Positions 9,106-18,500 of a stretch of DNA of 64,000 nucleotides are shown here, piece by piece (the stretch's first letter is position 1; each line of letters starts with the position of its first letter). The DNA comes from Stenotrophomonas sp. SY1 (GTDB lineage Bacteria; Pseudomonadota; Gammaproteobacteria; Xanthomonadales; Xanthomonadaceae): positions 930,001 to 994,000 of the forward strand of contig NZ_JAJOYR010000001.1 in the NCBI RefSeq assembly GCF_021202945.1. Direction: 5' to 3'. Position numbers and translations under genes: made by a program. The notes under the pieces were generated by a model that had not been told where the DNA came from, made no database searches, and saw only the letters and a program-made list of their open reading frames with translations.

Positions 9106-9986
9106 TGGTCATTCGTAACTTGATGCTCGCTGGCCTGCTTGCCCTGCCGCTGATGGCCGCTGCCGCCGAGGACCCGGCCGTGGCTTCGCTCAACCAGCGC
9201 CTGGTGGCGTTGCAGGCGGACATGCGTACCGCCGATGTGGCCTCGTTCGAGAAGCTGCAGGCCCAGCAGGCGATTGCGGCGCTGGCAAAGGCAAAGCGCA
9301 AGGAGCTGGACAACGCCCGCTACCTGGCCGAGCGCCGGGTGGCCAGCGCCGAAGCCGCCGCCCGCGCGGCGGTTGCGCTGCGGGAAGTGGACCAGCTTGA
9401 ACGCACCCGCAGCGAACTGCTGATCGAAGCCAGCCGGCGCGAGGTCAACCGCGCCCGTCAGGAAGCCGAACAGCTGCGCATGCAGGCGCAGATCCAGGCC
9501 GAGGAAGCCGAGCGCCTGCGCCTGGCCGCCGAGGCCGAGACCCTGGCCCGGCAGGACGCCGAGACCGCGCTGACCAGCGTGGCCGGCCGTCAGCAGCAGC
9601 GCCTGAGCGCGGCCCAGCAGAACGCCGCCAAGCTGGCGCGCGAGGAAGCCGAGCTGGTGTCCGGGCAGAGGCTGCCCGGTTCGGCATTCGGCAATCGCGG
9701 CGAAGTGTTCACCTTTGCTGGTGACGCCTTTGCCGCCGGTCAGGCCACGCTTTCGGCCGGTGCCCGCAACCAGGTCAAGGCATTGGCGGAGTACCTGAAC
9801 ATCGGCAAGAAGGGCCGGGTGAGCATCGAGGGCTACGACAGCGCCAATGGCGTTGGCCAGCGCCGTGCGCAGGCGTTGAAGGACGCCCTTGTGGCTGCTG
9901 GCGTGAGCGCCAGCCGGGTGCAGGTCGCCGGCAAGAAATCAGCCTCCACGCGGGCCCGTTCGGCTGAAGTGATCATTGCGCCGTGA
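9105..9986 (+). CDS. OmpA-family protein with helical DUF4398-like N-terminal region
   Basis: A 293-residue protein from ATG 9105, with GGGGAGGG about 6 nt upstream; TTG 9102 is the less likely alternative. Signal peptide MVIRNLMLAGLLALPLMAAAA. Residues ~20-190 are a long charged helix rich in AEEAERLRLAAEAE. The C-terminal ~110 residues form an OmpA-like peptidoglycan-binding domain (FTFAGDAFAAGQATLS, VSIEGYDSANGVGQRRAQAL, and ASRVQVAGKK). In the usual NxxLSxxRA motif the Asn is replaced here (VGQRRAQAL). It likely anchors the complex to peptidoglycan from the outer side of the periplasm. Co-transcribed with the preceding DUF4398 gene. Confidence 0.8.
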   Translation: MVIRNLMLAGLLALPLMAAAAEDPAVASLNQRLVALQADMRTADVASFEKLQAQQAIAALAKAKRKELDNARYLAERRVASAEAAARAAVALREVDQLERTRSELLIEASRREVNRARQEAEQLRMQAQIQAEEAERLRLAAEAETLARQDAETALTSVAGRQQQRLSAAQQNAAKLAREEAELVSGQRLPGSAFGNRGEVFTFAGDAFAAGQATLSAGARNQVKALAEYLNIGKKGRVSIEGYDSANGVGQRRAQALKDALVAAGVSASRVQVAGKKSASTRARSAEVIIAP

Positions 9987-10107
9987 TGTTCCTAAATGGC
10001 TGAGCTTGTTAGGTTTTTGTTGTCCCGTGGCGACTGAATGCGTTGTAGATAAACGATTGCTGGCCTACGACCAGATATTGCTTGTGGGAACCTTTTTGCA
10101 GGCGTAG

Positions 10108-10248
10108 GGTCAATTGTCCGGGCGGCAGATTCGCCGTCCGGATAACGGAGGGCCGAGCCGGTGCAGCAGTGGCGCGAACCAGTACCTGGAAGTGGTTTCC
10201 GGCATGTTGGCCGGGGCGCGGGTGGTGGTTCGGCAGTGCGCGGTTTGA
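10108..10248 (+). pseudogene. Possible remnant of a coding sequence, no start
   Basis: In the 9987-10319 gap one frame, open from 10108 to a TGA at 10246-10248, reads SGANQYLEVVSGMLAG and then ARVVVRQCAV. This has the strand pattern of the last residues of periplasmic adaptor proteins. A stop at 10105 and no start codon prevent a full gene. The opposite strand also has an open frame (10305 to 10009) with no recognised family. This may be chance. Confidence 0.2.
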
Positions 10249-10263
10249 GCTTCTCCATCCTGC

Positions 10264-10299
10264 AACGCCCCGTGCCGCAAGGCCGGGGCGTTCTTGTTT
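10264..10299 (+). terminator. Intrinsic terminator-like hairpin
   Basis: AACGCCCCG and CGGGGCGTT form a 9-bp stem around an 11-nt loop, followed by a T-rich run (CTTGTTTC). It sits just 20 bp before the next gene, so it would end transcription coming from the left and separate the OmpA operon from the DUF465 gene. Confidence 0.65.
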
Positions 10300-10319
10300 C
10301 TGCAATGTAGGAGGTAGTC

Positions 10320-10538
10320 ATGTTCGAAGGGCAGCCACAGAGTGAAATCGACGCCTTGATGAAGGCCAACCCAGAGTTCAGGCAGCTATACCAACAGCAT
10401 CGCAAACTGGACAAGAAGTGCATGGATGCCGAGCTGGGGGTGCTTCCGATCGGCGATGTCACGCTGGGACAGATGAAGCGGGAAAAGCTGCTGGCCAAGC
10501 AGCGGCTCCTGCGGATGTACGAAAACCGCGTCAATTGA
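10320..10538 (+). CDS. YdcH / DUF465 family small protein
   Basis: A 72-residue charged helical protein starting at ATG 10320, with a strong GGAGG 6 nt upstream. The pattern of a hydrophobic/charged first helix, PEFRQLYQQHRKLDKKC, and a second lysine-rich helix (KREKLLAKQRLLRMYENR) matches the DUF465 helical hairpin family. These small cytoplasmic proteins are widespread in proteobacteria and their function is undefined. It stands alone, between a terminator-like hairpin and the promoter of the cystathionine beta-synthase gene. Confidence 0.75.
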   Translation: MFEGQPQSEIDALMKANPEFRQLYQQHRKLDKKCMDAELGVLPIGDVTLGQMKREKLLAKQRLLRMYENRVN

Positions 10539-10660
10539 ACCTCCCCCCGTGCTAACCGTTCTGTCGCGGGCAGTGGCGGCCTCCTCGTCGGCCGTCATTG
10601 TCCGCGTCACTGTCGTCGGCGCCCCGTCGCGCCGGCATTGGCACTGATAGTGCGGGTTGC

Positions 10661-10689
10661 CTGACTTTCCTGCCCATCCGTCGGATAAT
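10661..10689 (+). promoter_or_regulatory. Likely sigma-70 promoter of the cystathionine beta-synthase gene
   Basis: CTGACT (10661-10666) and GATAAT (10684-10689) are spaced by 17 bp, a good match. The predicted transcription start lies about 35 nt before the ATG at 10730. Confidence 0.55.
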
Positions 10690-10729
10690 CGGAAATCCGG
10701 CCGCTAAGCGGCGCGATCCGAATCTGACC

Positions 10730-12100
10730 ATGGCAATCCACTCCTCCGTCCTCGAACTCATTGGCAACACGCCCATCATCAAGGCCCAGCGCCTGGATGC
10801 CGGTGTGTGCGAGCTGTATCTCAAGCTCGAAAGCGCCAATCCGGGCGGGTCGATCAAGGATCGCATCGGTCTGTCGATGATCGAGGCCGCCGAGAAGCGC
10901 GGCGATCTCAAGCCCGGTGCGACGCTGGTGGAAGGCACCGCCGGCAATACCGGCCTGGGCCTGGCGTTGGTGGCCCAGCAGAAGGGCTACAAGCTGATCC
11001 TGGTGGTCCCGGACAAGATGAGCCGGGAAAAGATCTTCAACCTCAAGGCAATGGGTGCCGAGGTGGTGCTGACCCGCTCGGACGTGGCCAAGGGCCACCC
11101 GGAGTACTACCAGGACCTGGCCCAGACCGTTGCTGACCGCACCCCGGGCGCCTACTTCATCAATCAGTTTGGCAACCCGGACAACCCGGCCGCGCACGAA
11201 TTCGGCACCGGCCCGGAAATCATCGAGCAGATGGGCGGCGATCTGGACGCTATCGTGTTCGGCTGCGGCAGCTCCGGCACCATGACCGGCCTGTCGCGCG
11301 CCTTCGCCAAGCTTTCGCCGAAGACCGAGCTGGTGCTGGCCGACCCGGTCGGCTCGATCCTGGCCCAGTACATCAACGAAGGCACGCTGAGCGAGAAGTC
11401 CGGCAGCTGGCTGGTGGAAGGCATCGGCGAAGACTTCCTGCCGGGCATTTCCGATTTCAGCCGGGTCAAGAAGGCTTATGCCATCACCGACGCCGAGAGC
11501 TTCCACACCGCGCGCGAGCTGCTGGGCAAGGAAGGCATCCTCGGTGGCTCGTCGACCGGCACGCTGCTGGCCGCAGCGCTGAAGTACTGCCACGAGCAGA
11601 CCACGCCGAAGAAGGTGCTGGTGCTGGTGCCGGACACCGGCAACAAGTACCTGTCCAAGATGTACAACGACTACTGGATGCTGGACAACGGCTTCCTGGA
11701 GCGCCCACAGTTCGGCGACCTGCGCGACCTGATCCTGCGCCCGTACAGCCAGCGCGACACGGTGGTGGTCGGCCCGAACGACCTGCTGACCACCGCCTAC
11801 CAGCGCATGAAGCTGTACGACGTGTCGCAGTTGCCAGTGATGGAAGGCAACCAGCTGGTCGGCATCATCGACGAGAGCGACGTGCTGCTGCACGTGTACG
11901 GCGACGAAGCCCGTTTCCGCGACCCGGTCTCGGTGGCGATGGTGAGCAAGCTGGACCGGCTGGACGTCAAATCGCCGATCGAAGCGCTGCTGCCGGTGTT
12001 CGACCGGGGGCAGGTGGCGATCATCACCGATGGTGATGCATTTCTCGGTTTGATCACCCGCATCGACCTGCTCAACTACCTGCGTCGCAGGGTTCAGTGA
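10730..12100 (+). CDS. Cystathionine beta-synthase (PLP enzyme with CBS domain pair)
   Basis: A 456-residue protein starting at ATG 10730 (MAIHSSVLELIGNTP). The N-terminal ~320 residues are a fold-type II PLP enzyme: NPGGSIKDR with the PLP lysine K43, TAGNTG at 71-75 binding substrate carboxylate, and the glycine-rich phosphate loop GCGSSGT. The C-terminal ~125 residues form two CBS motifs (LYDVSQLPVMEGNQLVGIID and VAIITDGDAFLGLITRIDLL). It condenses serine (or O-acetylserine) with homocysteine, the first reverse transsulfuration step. The next gene encodes the second step, which favours cystathionine beta-synthase over cysteine synthase. The CBS pair would let a ligand tune activity. Confidence 0.88.
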   Translation: MAIHSSVLELIGNTPIIKAQRLDAGVCELYLKLESANPGGSIKDRIGLSMIEAAEKRGDLKPGATLVEGTAGNTGLGLALVAQQKGYKLILVVPDKMSREKIFNLKAMGAEVVLTRSDVAKGHPEYYQDLAQTVADRTPGAYFINQFGNPDNPAAHEFGTGPEIIEQMGGDLDAIVFGCGSSGTMTGLSRAFAKLSPKTELVLADPVGSILAQYINEGTLSEKSGSWLVEGIGEDFLPGISDFSRVKKAYAITDAESFHTARELLGKEGILGGSSTGTLLAAALKYCHEQTTPKKVLVLVPDTGNKYLSKMYNDYWMLDNGFLERPQFGDLRDLILRPYSQRDTVVVGPNDLLTTAYQRMKLYDVSQLPVMEGNQLVGIIDESDVLLHVYGDEARFRDPVSVAMVSKLDRLDVKSPIEALLPVFDRGQVAIITDGDAFLGLITRIDLLNYLRRRVQ

Positions 12101-12115
12101 TTCGGTAAACTCCCC

Positions 12116-12138
12116 GCGGCGTTCAGGGGGAACGCCGC
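12116..12138. terminator. Hairpin between the two transsulfuration genes
   Basis: GCGGCGTTC and GAACGCCGC form a perfect 9-bp stem around AGGGG, 16 nt after the cystathionine beta-synthase stop. There is no T-run, so it may attenuate rather than stop transcription into the next gene. A weak TAGAAT box at 12164-12169 could provide a separate promoter. Confidence 0.45.
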
Positions 12139-12193
12139 AATGGTCAGTTCAGACCCGACTGATAGAATTTCGGTCCTTTTGCAGGAAGCCCAT

Positions 12194-13387
12194 ATGACGG
12201 ATCAGCATTCACGCAGCCAGGCTGGCGGGCGCAGCCTTGCGCTTGCCACATTGGCCATTCACGGCGGGCAAGCCCCCGACCCGACCACCGGCGCCGTCAT
12301 GCCGCCGATCTATGCGACCTCCACCTATGCCCAGTCCAGCCCGGGCGAGCATCAGGGTTTCGAGTACTCGCGCACCCACAATCCCACCCGCTTCGCCTAT
12401 GAGCGCTGCGTGGCGTCGCTGGAAGGCGGTACGCGTGGCTTTGCCTTTGCTTCGGGCATGGCCGCCAGCTCCACCGTCATCGAGCTGCTCGACACCGGCA
12501 GCCACGTGGTGGCGATGGACGACATCTACGGCGGCAGCTTCCGCCTGTTCGAGCGCGTGCGTCGCCGCACCGCCGGGCTGGATTTCAGCTTCGTCGATCT
12601 GACCGACCTGTCGGCCTTCGAAGCGGCGATCACGCCGAAGACGAAGATGGTGTGGATCGAGACGCCGACCAACCCGATGCTGAAGATCGTGGACATCGCT
12701 GCGGTGGCTGCCATCGCCAAGCGCCATGGCCTGATCGTGGTGGTGGACAACACCTTCGCCTCGCCGATGCTGCAGCGTCCGCTGGAGCTGGGGGCGGACC
12801 TGGTGCTGCATTCGGCAACCAAGTATCTCAATGGTCACTCGGACATGGTCGGCGGCATGGTAGTGGTCGGCGACAATGCCGAACTCGCCGAGCAGATGGC
12901 TTTCCTGCAGAACTCCATTGGCGGTGTGCAGGGGCCGTTCGACAGCTTCCTGGCCCTGCGTGGCTTGAAGACCCTGCCGTTGCGCATGAAGGCGCATTGC
13001 GCCAATGCAATGGAACTGGCGCAGTGGCTGGAAACGCATCCTGCGGTGGAGAAGGTGATCTACCCGGGCCTGGCATCGCATCCGCAGCACGCGTTGGCGG
13101 CAACGCAGATGAGCGGCTTCGGCGGCATTGTCTCGATCGTGCTCAAGGGCGGTTTCGAAGCAGCCAAGCGCTTCTGTGAGAAGACCGAACTGTTCACCCT
13201 GGCCGAGTCCCTCGGCGGTGTGGAGAGCCTGGTCAACCACCCGGCGGTGATGACCCACGCCTCGATCCCGGTAGCCCGCCGCGAGCAGCTCGGCATCAGC
13301 GATGCGCTGGTGCGGTTGAGCGTGGGCGTTGAGGATGTGGGGGATCTACGGGTGGATCTGGAAAGGGCGTTGGCGGGGAACCGTTGA
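12194..13387 (+). CDS. metB: Cystathionine gamma-synthase / gamma-lyase
   Basis: A 397-residue protein from ATG 12194 with AGGAAG upstream. It is a Cys/Met-metabolism PLP enzyme: YSRTHNPTR near residue 58, FASGMAA at 85-91, VDNTFASP near 184-191 and the PLP lysine K210 in HSATKYLNGH. The same scaffold performs gamma-synthase (methionine biosynthesis) or gamma-lyase (reverse transsulfuration); following a cystathionine beta-synthase, the lyase reaction is likely. In xanthomonads the orthologue is called metB and marks one border of the LPS locus, as here. The next gene starts 2 nt downstream with no terminator between, so the LPS export genes may share its transcript. Confidence 0.88.
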   Translation: MTDQHSRSQAGGRSLALATLAIHGGQAPDPTTGAVMPPIYATSTYAQSSPGEHQGFEYSRTHNPTRFAYERCVASLEGGTRGFAFASGMAASSTVIELLDTGSHVVAMDDIYGGSFRLFERVRRRTAGLDFSFVDLTDLSAFEAAITPKTKMVWIETPTNPMLKIVDIAAVAAIAKRHGLIVVVDNTFASPMLQRPLELGADLVLHSATKYLNGHSDMVGGMVVVGDNAELAEQMAFLQNSIGGVQGPFDSFLALRGLKTLPLRMKAHCANAMELAQWLETHPAVEKVIYPGLASHPQHALAATQMSGFGGIVSIVLKGGFEAAKRFCEKTELFTLAESLGGVESLVNHPAVMTHASIPVARREQLGISDALVRLSVGVEDVGDLRVDLERALAGNR

Positions 13388-13389
13388 GC

Positions 13390-14184
13390 ATGGGCATCCT
13401 TTCGGTATTCGGGAAGCACCGATCGCTGGCGTACGAGTTGACTCAGCGTGAAGTGCTTGGCCGCTACCGTGGCGCAAGCTTCGGCTTGCTGTGGTCGCTG
13501 ATCAGCCCGTTCCTGATGTTGCTGGTCTACACCATGGCGTTCGGTTACATCATGAAGGGGCGCTGGCCTGGTTCCAGCGGTTCGACTACAGACTTCGCGC
13601 TGATTCTATTTGCCGGTTTGACCGTGCATGGTTTCTTTGCCGAGTGCTTCACGCGAGCGCCGCAGCTGATCGTGAGCAATACCGGTTATGTCAAACGGGT
13701 GGTCTTCCCACTGGACATCCTGGTCTGGAGCATGACGTTCTCCGCGTTGTTCCATCTGTTGATGAACATCGTGGTCCTGTTGTTGCTGCATCTGGTGGTG
13801 AAGGGCAGCATTCCGCCGACTGCGGTGCTGGTGCCGGTCGTGTTGCTGCCGCTGGTGATCCTCACCGTGGGCGTTGGCTGGATCGTGTCCGCACTGGGCG
13901 TATATCTGCGTGATATCGGCCAGATTGCGGGCGTCATCGCGACCGCGATGCTGTTCCTGTCCTCCGCCATCGTGCCGCTGGAGTCGGTGCCCGCAAGCTA
14001 TCGCATCGTGTTTGAGCTCAACCCGCTGACCTTCATCATCAACCAGATGCGTGAAGTGGTCATCTGGGGGCGGTTGCCTGACTGGGAAGGCCTGGGCATC
14101 TATACGCTGATCGCCTGCGCCGTGGCCTTGGTCGGCCATCGCGTATTCAACAAGCTGCGCGTGGGGTTTGCCGATGTGCTCTGA
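13390..14184 (+). CDS. wzm: O-antigen ABC exporter permease, Wzm-type
   Basis: A 264-residue polytopic protein from ATG 13390; TTG 13384 would overlap the metB stop. About six membrane segments can be seen after an amphipathic N-terminal helix and the LTQREVLGRYRGASFGLLWS motif typical of ABC-2 polysaccharide exporters. The C-terminal PLTFIINQMR motif is also family-typical. It forms the channel that moves undecaprenyl-linked O-polysaccharide across the inner membrane. The following ATPase gene overlaps it by 11 nt. It is the first gene of the LPS island. Confidence 0.9.
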   Translation: MGILSVFGKHRSLAYELTQREVLGRYRGASFGLLWSLISPFLMLLVYTMAFGYIMKGRWPGSSGSTTDFALILFAGLTVHGFFAECFTRAPQLIVSNTGYVKRVVFPLDILVWSMTFSALFHLLMNIVVLLLLHLVVKGSIPPTAVLVPVVLLPLVILTVGVGWIVSALGVYLRDIGQIAGVIATAMLFLSSAIVPLESVPASYRIVFELNPLTFIINQMREVVIWGRLPDWEGLGIYTLIACAVALVGHRVFNKLRVGFADVL

Positions 14185-15532
14185 TCGTGTCGATTCGGAA
14201 GTGGTGATCGACGTCCGTGGGGTCGGCAAGAGCTACCACATGTACGAGCGGCCCTCGCACCGCCTCTGGCAGGCCCTGGCTGGCAAACGCAAGTCGTTCT
14301 ACAAGGATTTCTGGGCGCTTCGCGACGTCACTTTCAGTGTGAGGCGGGGGCAGACGGTCGGCATTGTGGGTCGCAACGGCTCGGGCAAGTCCACGCTGCT
14401 GCAGATGATCGCCGGTACCCTCAATCCGACTGAAGGTTCGATTTCAGTGAACGGGCGTGTTGCCGCGCTGCTGGAGCTGGGTAGTGGCTTCAATCCCGAA
14501 TTCACCGGTCGGGAGAACGTTTTCCTCAATGCCGCGATCCTTGGGCTGACCCGCGCTCAGATCGAGCAACGATTGGACAATATCCTTGCGTTTGCCGATA
14601 TCGGTGAGTTCATTGATCAGCCAGTGCGTAGCTATTCCAGCGGCATGGCGGTACGGCTTGCGTTCGCGGTCATCGCACACGTGGACGCCGATATCCTGAT
14701 CATCGACGAAGCACTGGCCGTAGGCGATGCCTTCTTTTCGCAGAAGTGCATGCGCTTTCTGCGTGAGTTCCAGAAGAACGGCACCCTGTTGTTCGTTAGT
14801 CATGACGCCGCAGCGGTGACCAATCTGTGTGAGAACGCGGTGTGGTTGCAGAATGGCCGCATGCGCCTGTCCGGCACCTCGCAGGAGGTGGTGGAGGCCT
14901 ACATGACCGAGCAGCATGTGGTTGGACGTCGTGAGGCGGGCAACGACAATGTGGTGGTCTCCCGCAAGGCCCCACGCCGCGCCGATGCCAGCGCTGCTGA
15001 CTTCCGGCAGCAGGCGTTGCGCGAGGAGGGCATCTGCAACCGTATCGCCCTGTTCGAATTCGACCCGGACAACGTTGGCCAAGAATTCGGTGCACAGGGC
15101 GCGCGGATTGTCGACGTGCGACTGCTGGATACAGATGGGCATCCGTTGCCGGTGCTTGAAGGTGGGGAGCTTGTCCGGCTACAGATTCGTGTGTCTTTGG
15201 AGCAGGCGCTGGACAGCTTGATCATCGGCTTCTATGTGAAGGATCGGCTTGGTCAGCGCCTTTTTGGTGACAACAGTTATTTCGCATGTAAAGACGCGCC
15301 GGTAGGAGGGCGACCCGGTGACGTAGTAGTGGGCTCGTTCCTGTTTCGAATGCCGGTGATGCCGTCAGGGTCTTACATGATTGACGCGGCAGTCGCCTCG
15401 GGCGACCAGCACGACCACACACAACAGCATTGGATACATGACGCGCTGGAGTTCCGCGCGATGGACGAGACGATGCGCTTTGGTTTGCTCGGTTTGCCGA
15501 TGCTGGCCATCGAAGTTTCCAAGGAGCAGTGA
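14174..15532 (+). CDS. wzt: O-antigen ABC exporter ATPase with C-terminal binding domain, Wzt-type
   Basis: A 452-residue protein from ATG 14174, overlapping wzm by 11 nt. Residues ~8-245 are an ABC ATPase: GRNGSGKS Walker A at 67-74, [11 protein letters not shown] signature, and ILIIDEAL Walker B. Residues ~290-452 form a beta-rich domain ([36 protein letters not shown]) like the Wzt C-terminal carbohydrate-binding domain. In the known E. coli O8/O9a systems this domain recognises the capped non-reducing end of the finished chain and licenses export. That fits the methyltransferase domain at the start of the next protein. The stop overlaps the next ATG (TGATG). Confidence 0.9.
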   Translation: MCSDRVDSEVVIDVRGVGKSYHMYERPSHRLWQALAGKRKSFYKDFWALRDVTFSVRRGQTVGIVGRNGSGKSTLLQMIAGTLNPTEGSISVNGRVAALLELGSGFNPEFTGRENVFLNAAILGLTRAQIEQRLDNILAFADIGEFIDQPVRSYSSGMAVRLAFAVIAHVDADILIIDEALAVGDAFFSQKCMRFLREFQKNGTLLFVSHDAAAVTNLCENAVWLQNGRMRLSGTSQEVVEAYMTEQHVVGRREAGNDNVVVSRKAPRRADASAADFRQQALREEGICNRIALFEFDPDNVGQEFGAQGARIVDVRLLDTDGHPLPVLEGGELVRLQIRVSLEQALDSLIIGFYVKDRLGQRLFGDNSYFACKDAPVGGRPGDVVVGSFLFRMPVMPSGSYMIDAAVASGDQHDHTQQHWIHDALEFRAMDETMRFGLLGLPMLAIEVSKEQ

Positions 15533-18500
15533 TGATCGAGTTTACCGGTGAGCGCTTTGTTCCCACCGAACAGGGCGTAATCAGGCAGGAACACCTGCAC
15601 CGCTATGCCTGGTGTTTGCCGCTGGTGGAAGGCAAGGATGTACTGGATGTGGCCAGTGGCGAGGGCTATGGCAGCGCCATGCTTGCGTCGCTGGCGCGGA
15701 CGGTTCGTGGTGTGGACATTTCGCAAGAAGCCGTTGCTCACGCCAGTCAGAGCTACGCTCAGCTAGATAACCTACGGTATTTGCAGGGGTCTGCGACAGC
15801 TATTCCGCTCGACACGAACAGTGTGGATGTGGTGGTGTCGTTCGAGACCATCGAACACCTGCTTGAGCAAGAGGAAATGCTGGCCGAGATTCGACGGGTA
15901 CTGCGCCCGGCCGGCCTGCTTGTCATGTCTTCTCCGAACAAGGAGATTTATTCCGACAAAGCTGGCTACCACAACGATTTTCACGTTAAGGAACTTTACC
16001 TTAACGAGTTCGAAGCACTGTTGAGGCGTCATTTTCCTGCTGTGCGCATTGCCGGACAGCGTATGGCGGTGTGCTCGGCCATTACTCCTTTGAATGGAAA
16101 GCGGGCGCAGGCGAGCTATCAGGCACTGACTGACACTGGTGAGCAGGTGGAGTCGCGCGTGGCGGACGTGCCGGGGGCGGTCTACTTCGTAGCCCTTGCC
16201 GCTGCCACTGCCGATTTGCTTCCGGATTTGTCTGCTTCGATTCTCTATGCCGAGGGTGAGGATTTGTATGATCACCACCATCAGGTCGCGCAGTGGGCGA
16301 AGGGCTTGGACGCAGAGAAAGACAGCTTGGTGCGCTGGGCGCAATCGCTAGAAGCTGATTTGGAGAAATCCAAGGCCGATTACAGTCGTCTGGAAGGTGA
16401 GTTCGAGGAGCGAACTCGCTGGGCATTGGAATTGGACCAGTCGCTGCGTGCTGCAGGCAGGACGCGCCAGGAGGAAGACGAGCGGCTCGGTCAGCTGGCC
16501 GCGGAGAACCAGTCGCTGCAGGAACGGAATCAGGATCTGCAGGAACAACGCGAGGCGTTGCAGCAGCAGAGTCTGGCTTTGCAAGAGCAGCATCAGTTGT
16601 TGGTGGAGGAGTTTTCCGGCTACAAGCGCGTCGCCGAGGAGCATGCTGCCGCTCTGGAGCACGATCTTACCGATGCACGCCGGCTGATCCTTGAGAACAG
16701 CAAAGGTATTGAAAGTCTGGCTCACAAAGCCGGGCTGGGCGCCCATGGCAAGCCGGATGAGCCGACTTCGGACTTGGGGGTTCGCGGAATTGTTGATGAC
16801 TACAACAGACAGGTTGAGTCGCTGCGGCGGACGCTGGATCTGGTGCTGGTATCCAAGTCGTGGCGCGTCACCAAGCCGCTGCGCTTTAGCTCGCGCGTGA
16901 TTCGAGGTGATGTGCCGGCGATCATGGCATCGCTGCGGGCGTCGGGAATCGCGCGCCACCCGCTGCTGGCGCCGTTGGCGCGGCCAGTGCGTCAATGGTT
17001 GCAGCGTCGGCATGTGGAGCCCGTGAAAGAGGTGACAGGGCTGTCCCTTTCCGAAGTTTCGGAGGATGTGAATGCGGCGGTCAGGGCGTTGTCTTTCCCG
17101 GTGCATGATGCGCCGGTCGTCAGCATCGTCATTCCAACCTATGGGAACTTGCCGCATACCCTGGCTTGCCTGCGTTCGATAATGGAACATCCGCCCCAGG
17201 CCAGCTACGAAGTGCTGGTGCTGGAGGATGCATCGGGTGATGTGGAGATCGGGAGACTGGCGACGGTTCCCGGCCTGCGCTATCACCTCAACAGCAAGAA
17301 TCTGGGCTTTCTGCTTTCCTGCAATCAGGCGTTGGAGCTGGTTGCCGGCCGCTATACGTACTTCCTCAACAATGACACGGAAGTGCGTCCTGGTTGGATG
17401 GATGCGATGCTCGATGTATTCGCACGCATGCCTGATTGCGGCATGGTCGGCTCCAAGCTGGTTTATCCGGACGGTCGTCTGCAGGAAGCGGGCGGCATTA
17501 TCTGGAATGACGGTTCGGCTTGGAACTATGGGCGCTTGGATAATCCTGATGCCAGCCAGTACAACTACCTGCGTCGTGTGGATTACTGCAGCGGTGCGAG
17601 TCTTCTGATTGGCACCGATTTGCTGCGACAACTGAAGGGTTTCGATCCCGAGTTCGTTCCTGCTTACTGTGAGGATTCAGACTTGGCCTTCCGCGTACGG
17701 CAGGCCGGGTACGAGTTGTACTACTGCCCTGCATCGGAAGTCGTCCATTACGAAGGCATTTCGCATGGCACGGATACTGGCGTAGGTATCAAGGCTTATC
17801 AGGTTGAGAACCAGAAGAAGCTGCTGGCGCGTTGGCAGGATCAGCTCGCCCAGCACCAACCCAACGGAAACAATGTCGTGCTGGCACGTGATCGTGCCGA
17901 GCGGCGTGAGACCGTTCTGATCGTTGACCACTATGTGCCCCAGCCTGACCGGGACGCCGGCTCCCGGACCATGGTGGCGTTCATCGACGGGCTGCTGGCT
18001 CGTGGATGCATCGTCAAATTCTGGCCCGACAACCTCAACTACGATCCGATCTATACCCCGCCACTGCAAGCGCGCGGTGTGGAGGTTATGTATGGGGGGC
18101 AGTGGGTAGGTGGATTCGAGAAGTATCTGCATGAGAATCCGCATGTGCGGGCAGTGTTGCTGTCACGTCCGCATATCTCCGAGCATTACATTGGCGCGCT
18201 TGCACGTCATCCGTATGTGCACACCGTCTACTACGGCCATGATCTCCATTTCCGTCGCTTGCAGATGGAGGCCGACCACAGCGGGCAGTGCGGCAGCGAA
18301 GCGCAGCGCATGGAGCTGCTGGAGCGGCGTATCTGGAAGGCGGTTGATTGTGTGGTCTATCCGTCGCAGCAGGAGGTTGATGATGTCCTGCGTATCGAGC
18401 CGGATGTGAACGCGCGGCATATTCTCCCGTACGCATTCGATGCCTTTGTCCACGATGCCCTACCGGCTTCACGCTCTGGAGTTCTGTTCGTCGCGGGATT

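Noticed and set aside
10607..11893. Minus-strand open frame of 428 codons
   Set aside because: It lies antisense within the cystathionine beta-synthase gene and is His/Gln/Val-rich, typical of mirror frames.
13300..13390. JUMPstart/ops element upstream of the LPS genes
   Set aside because: No GGCGGTAGC-type ops sequence was found upstream of wzm or rmlB.
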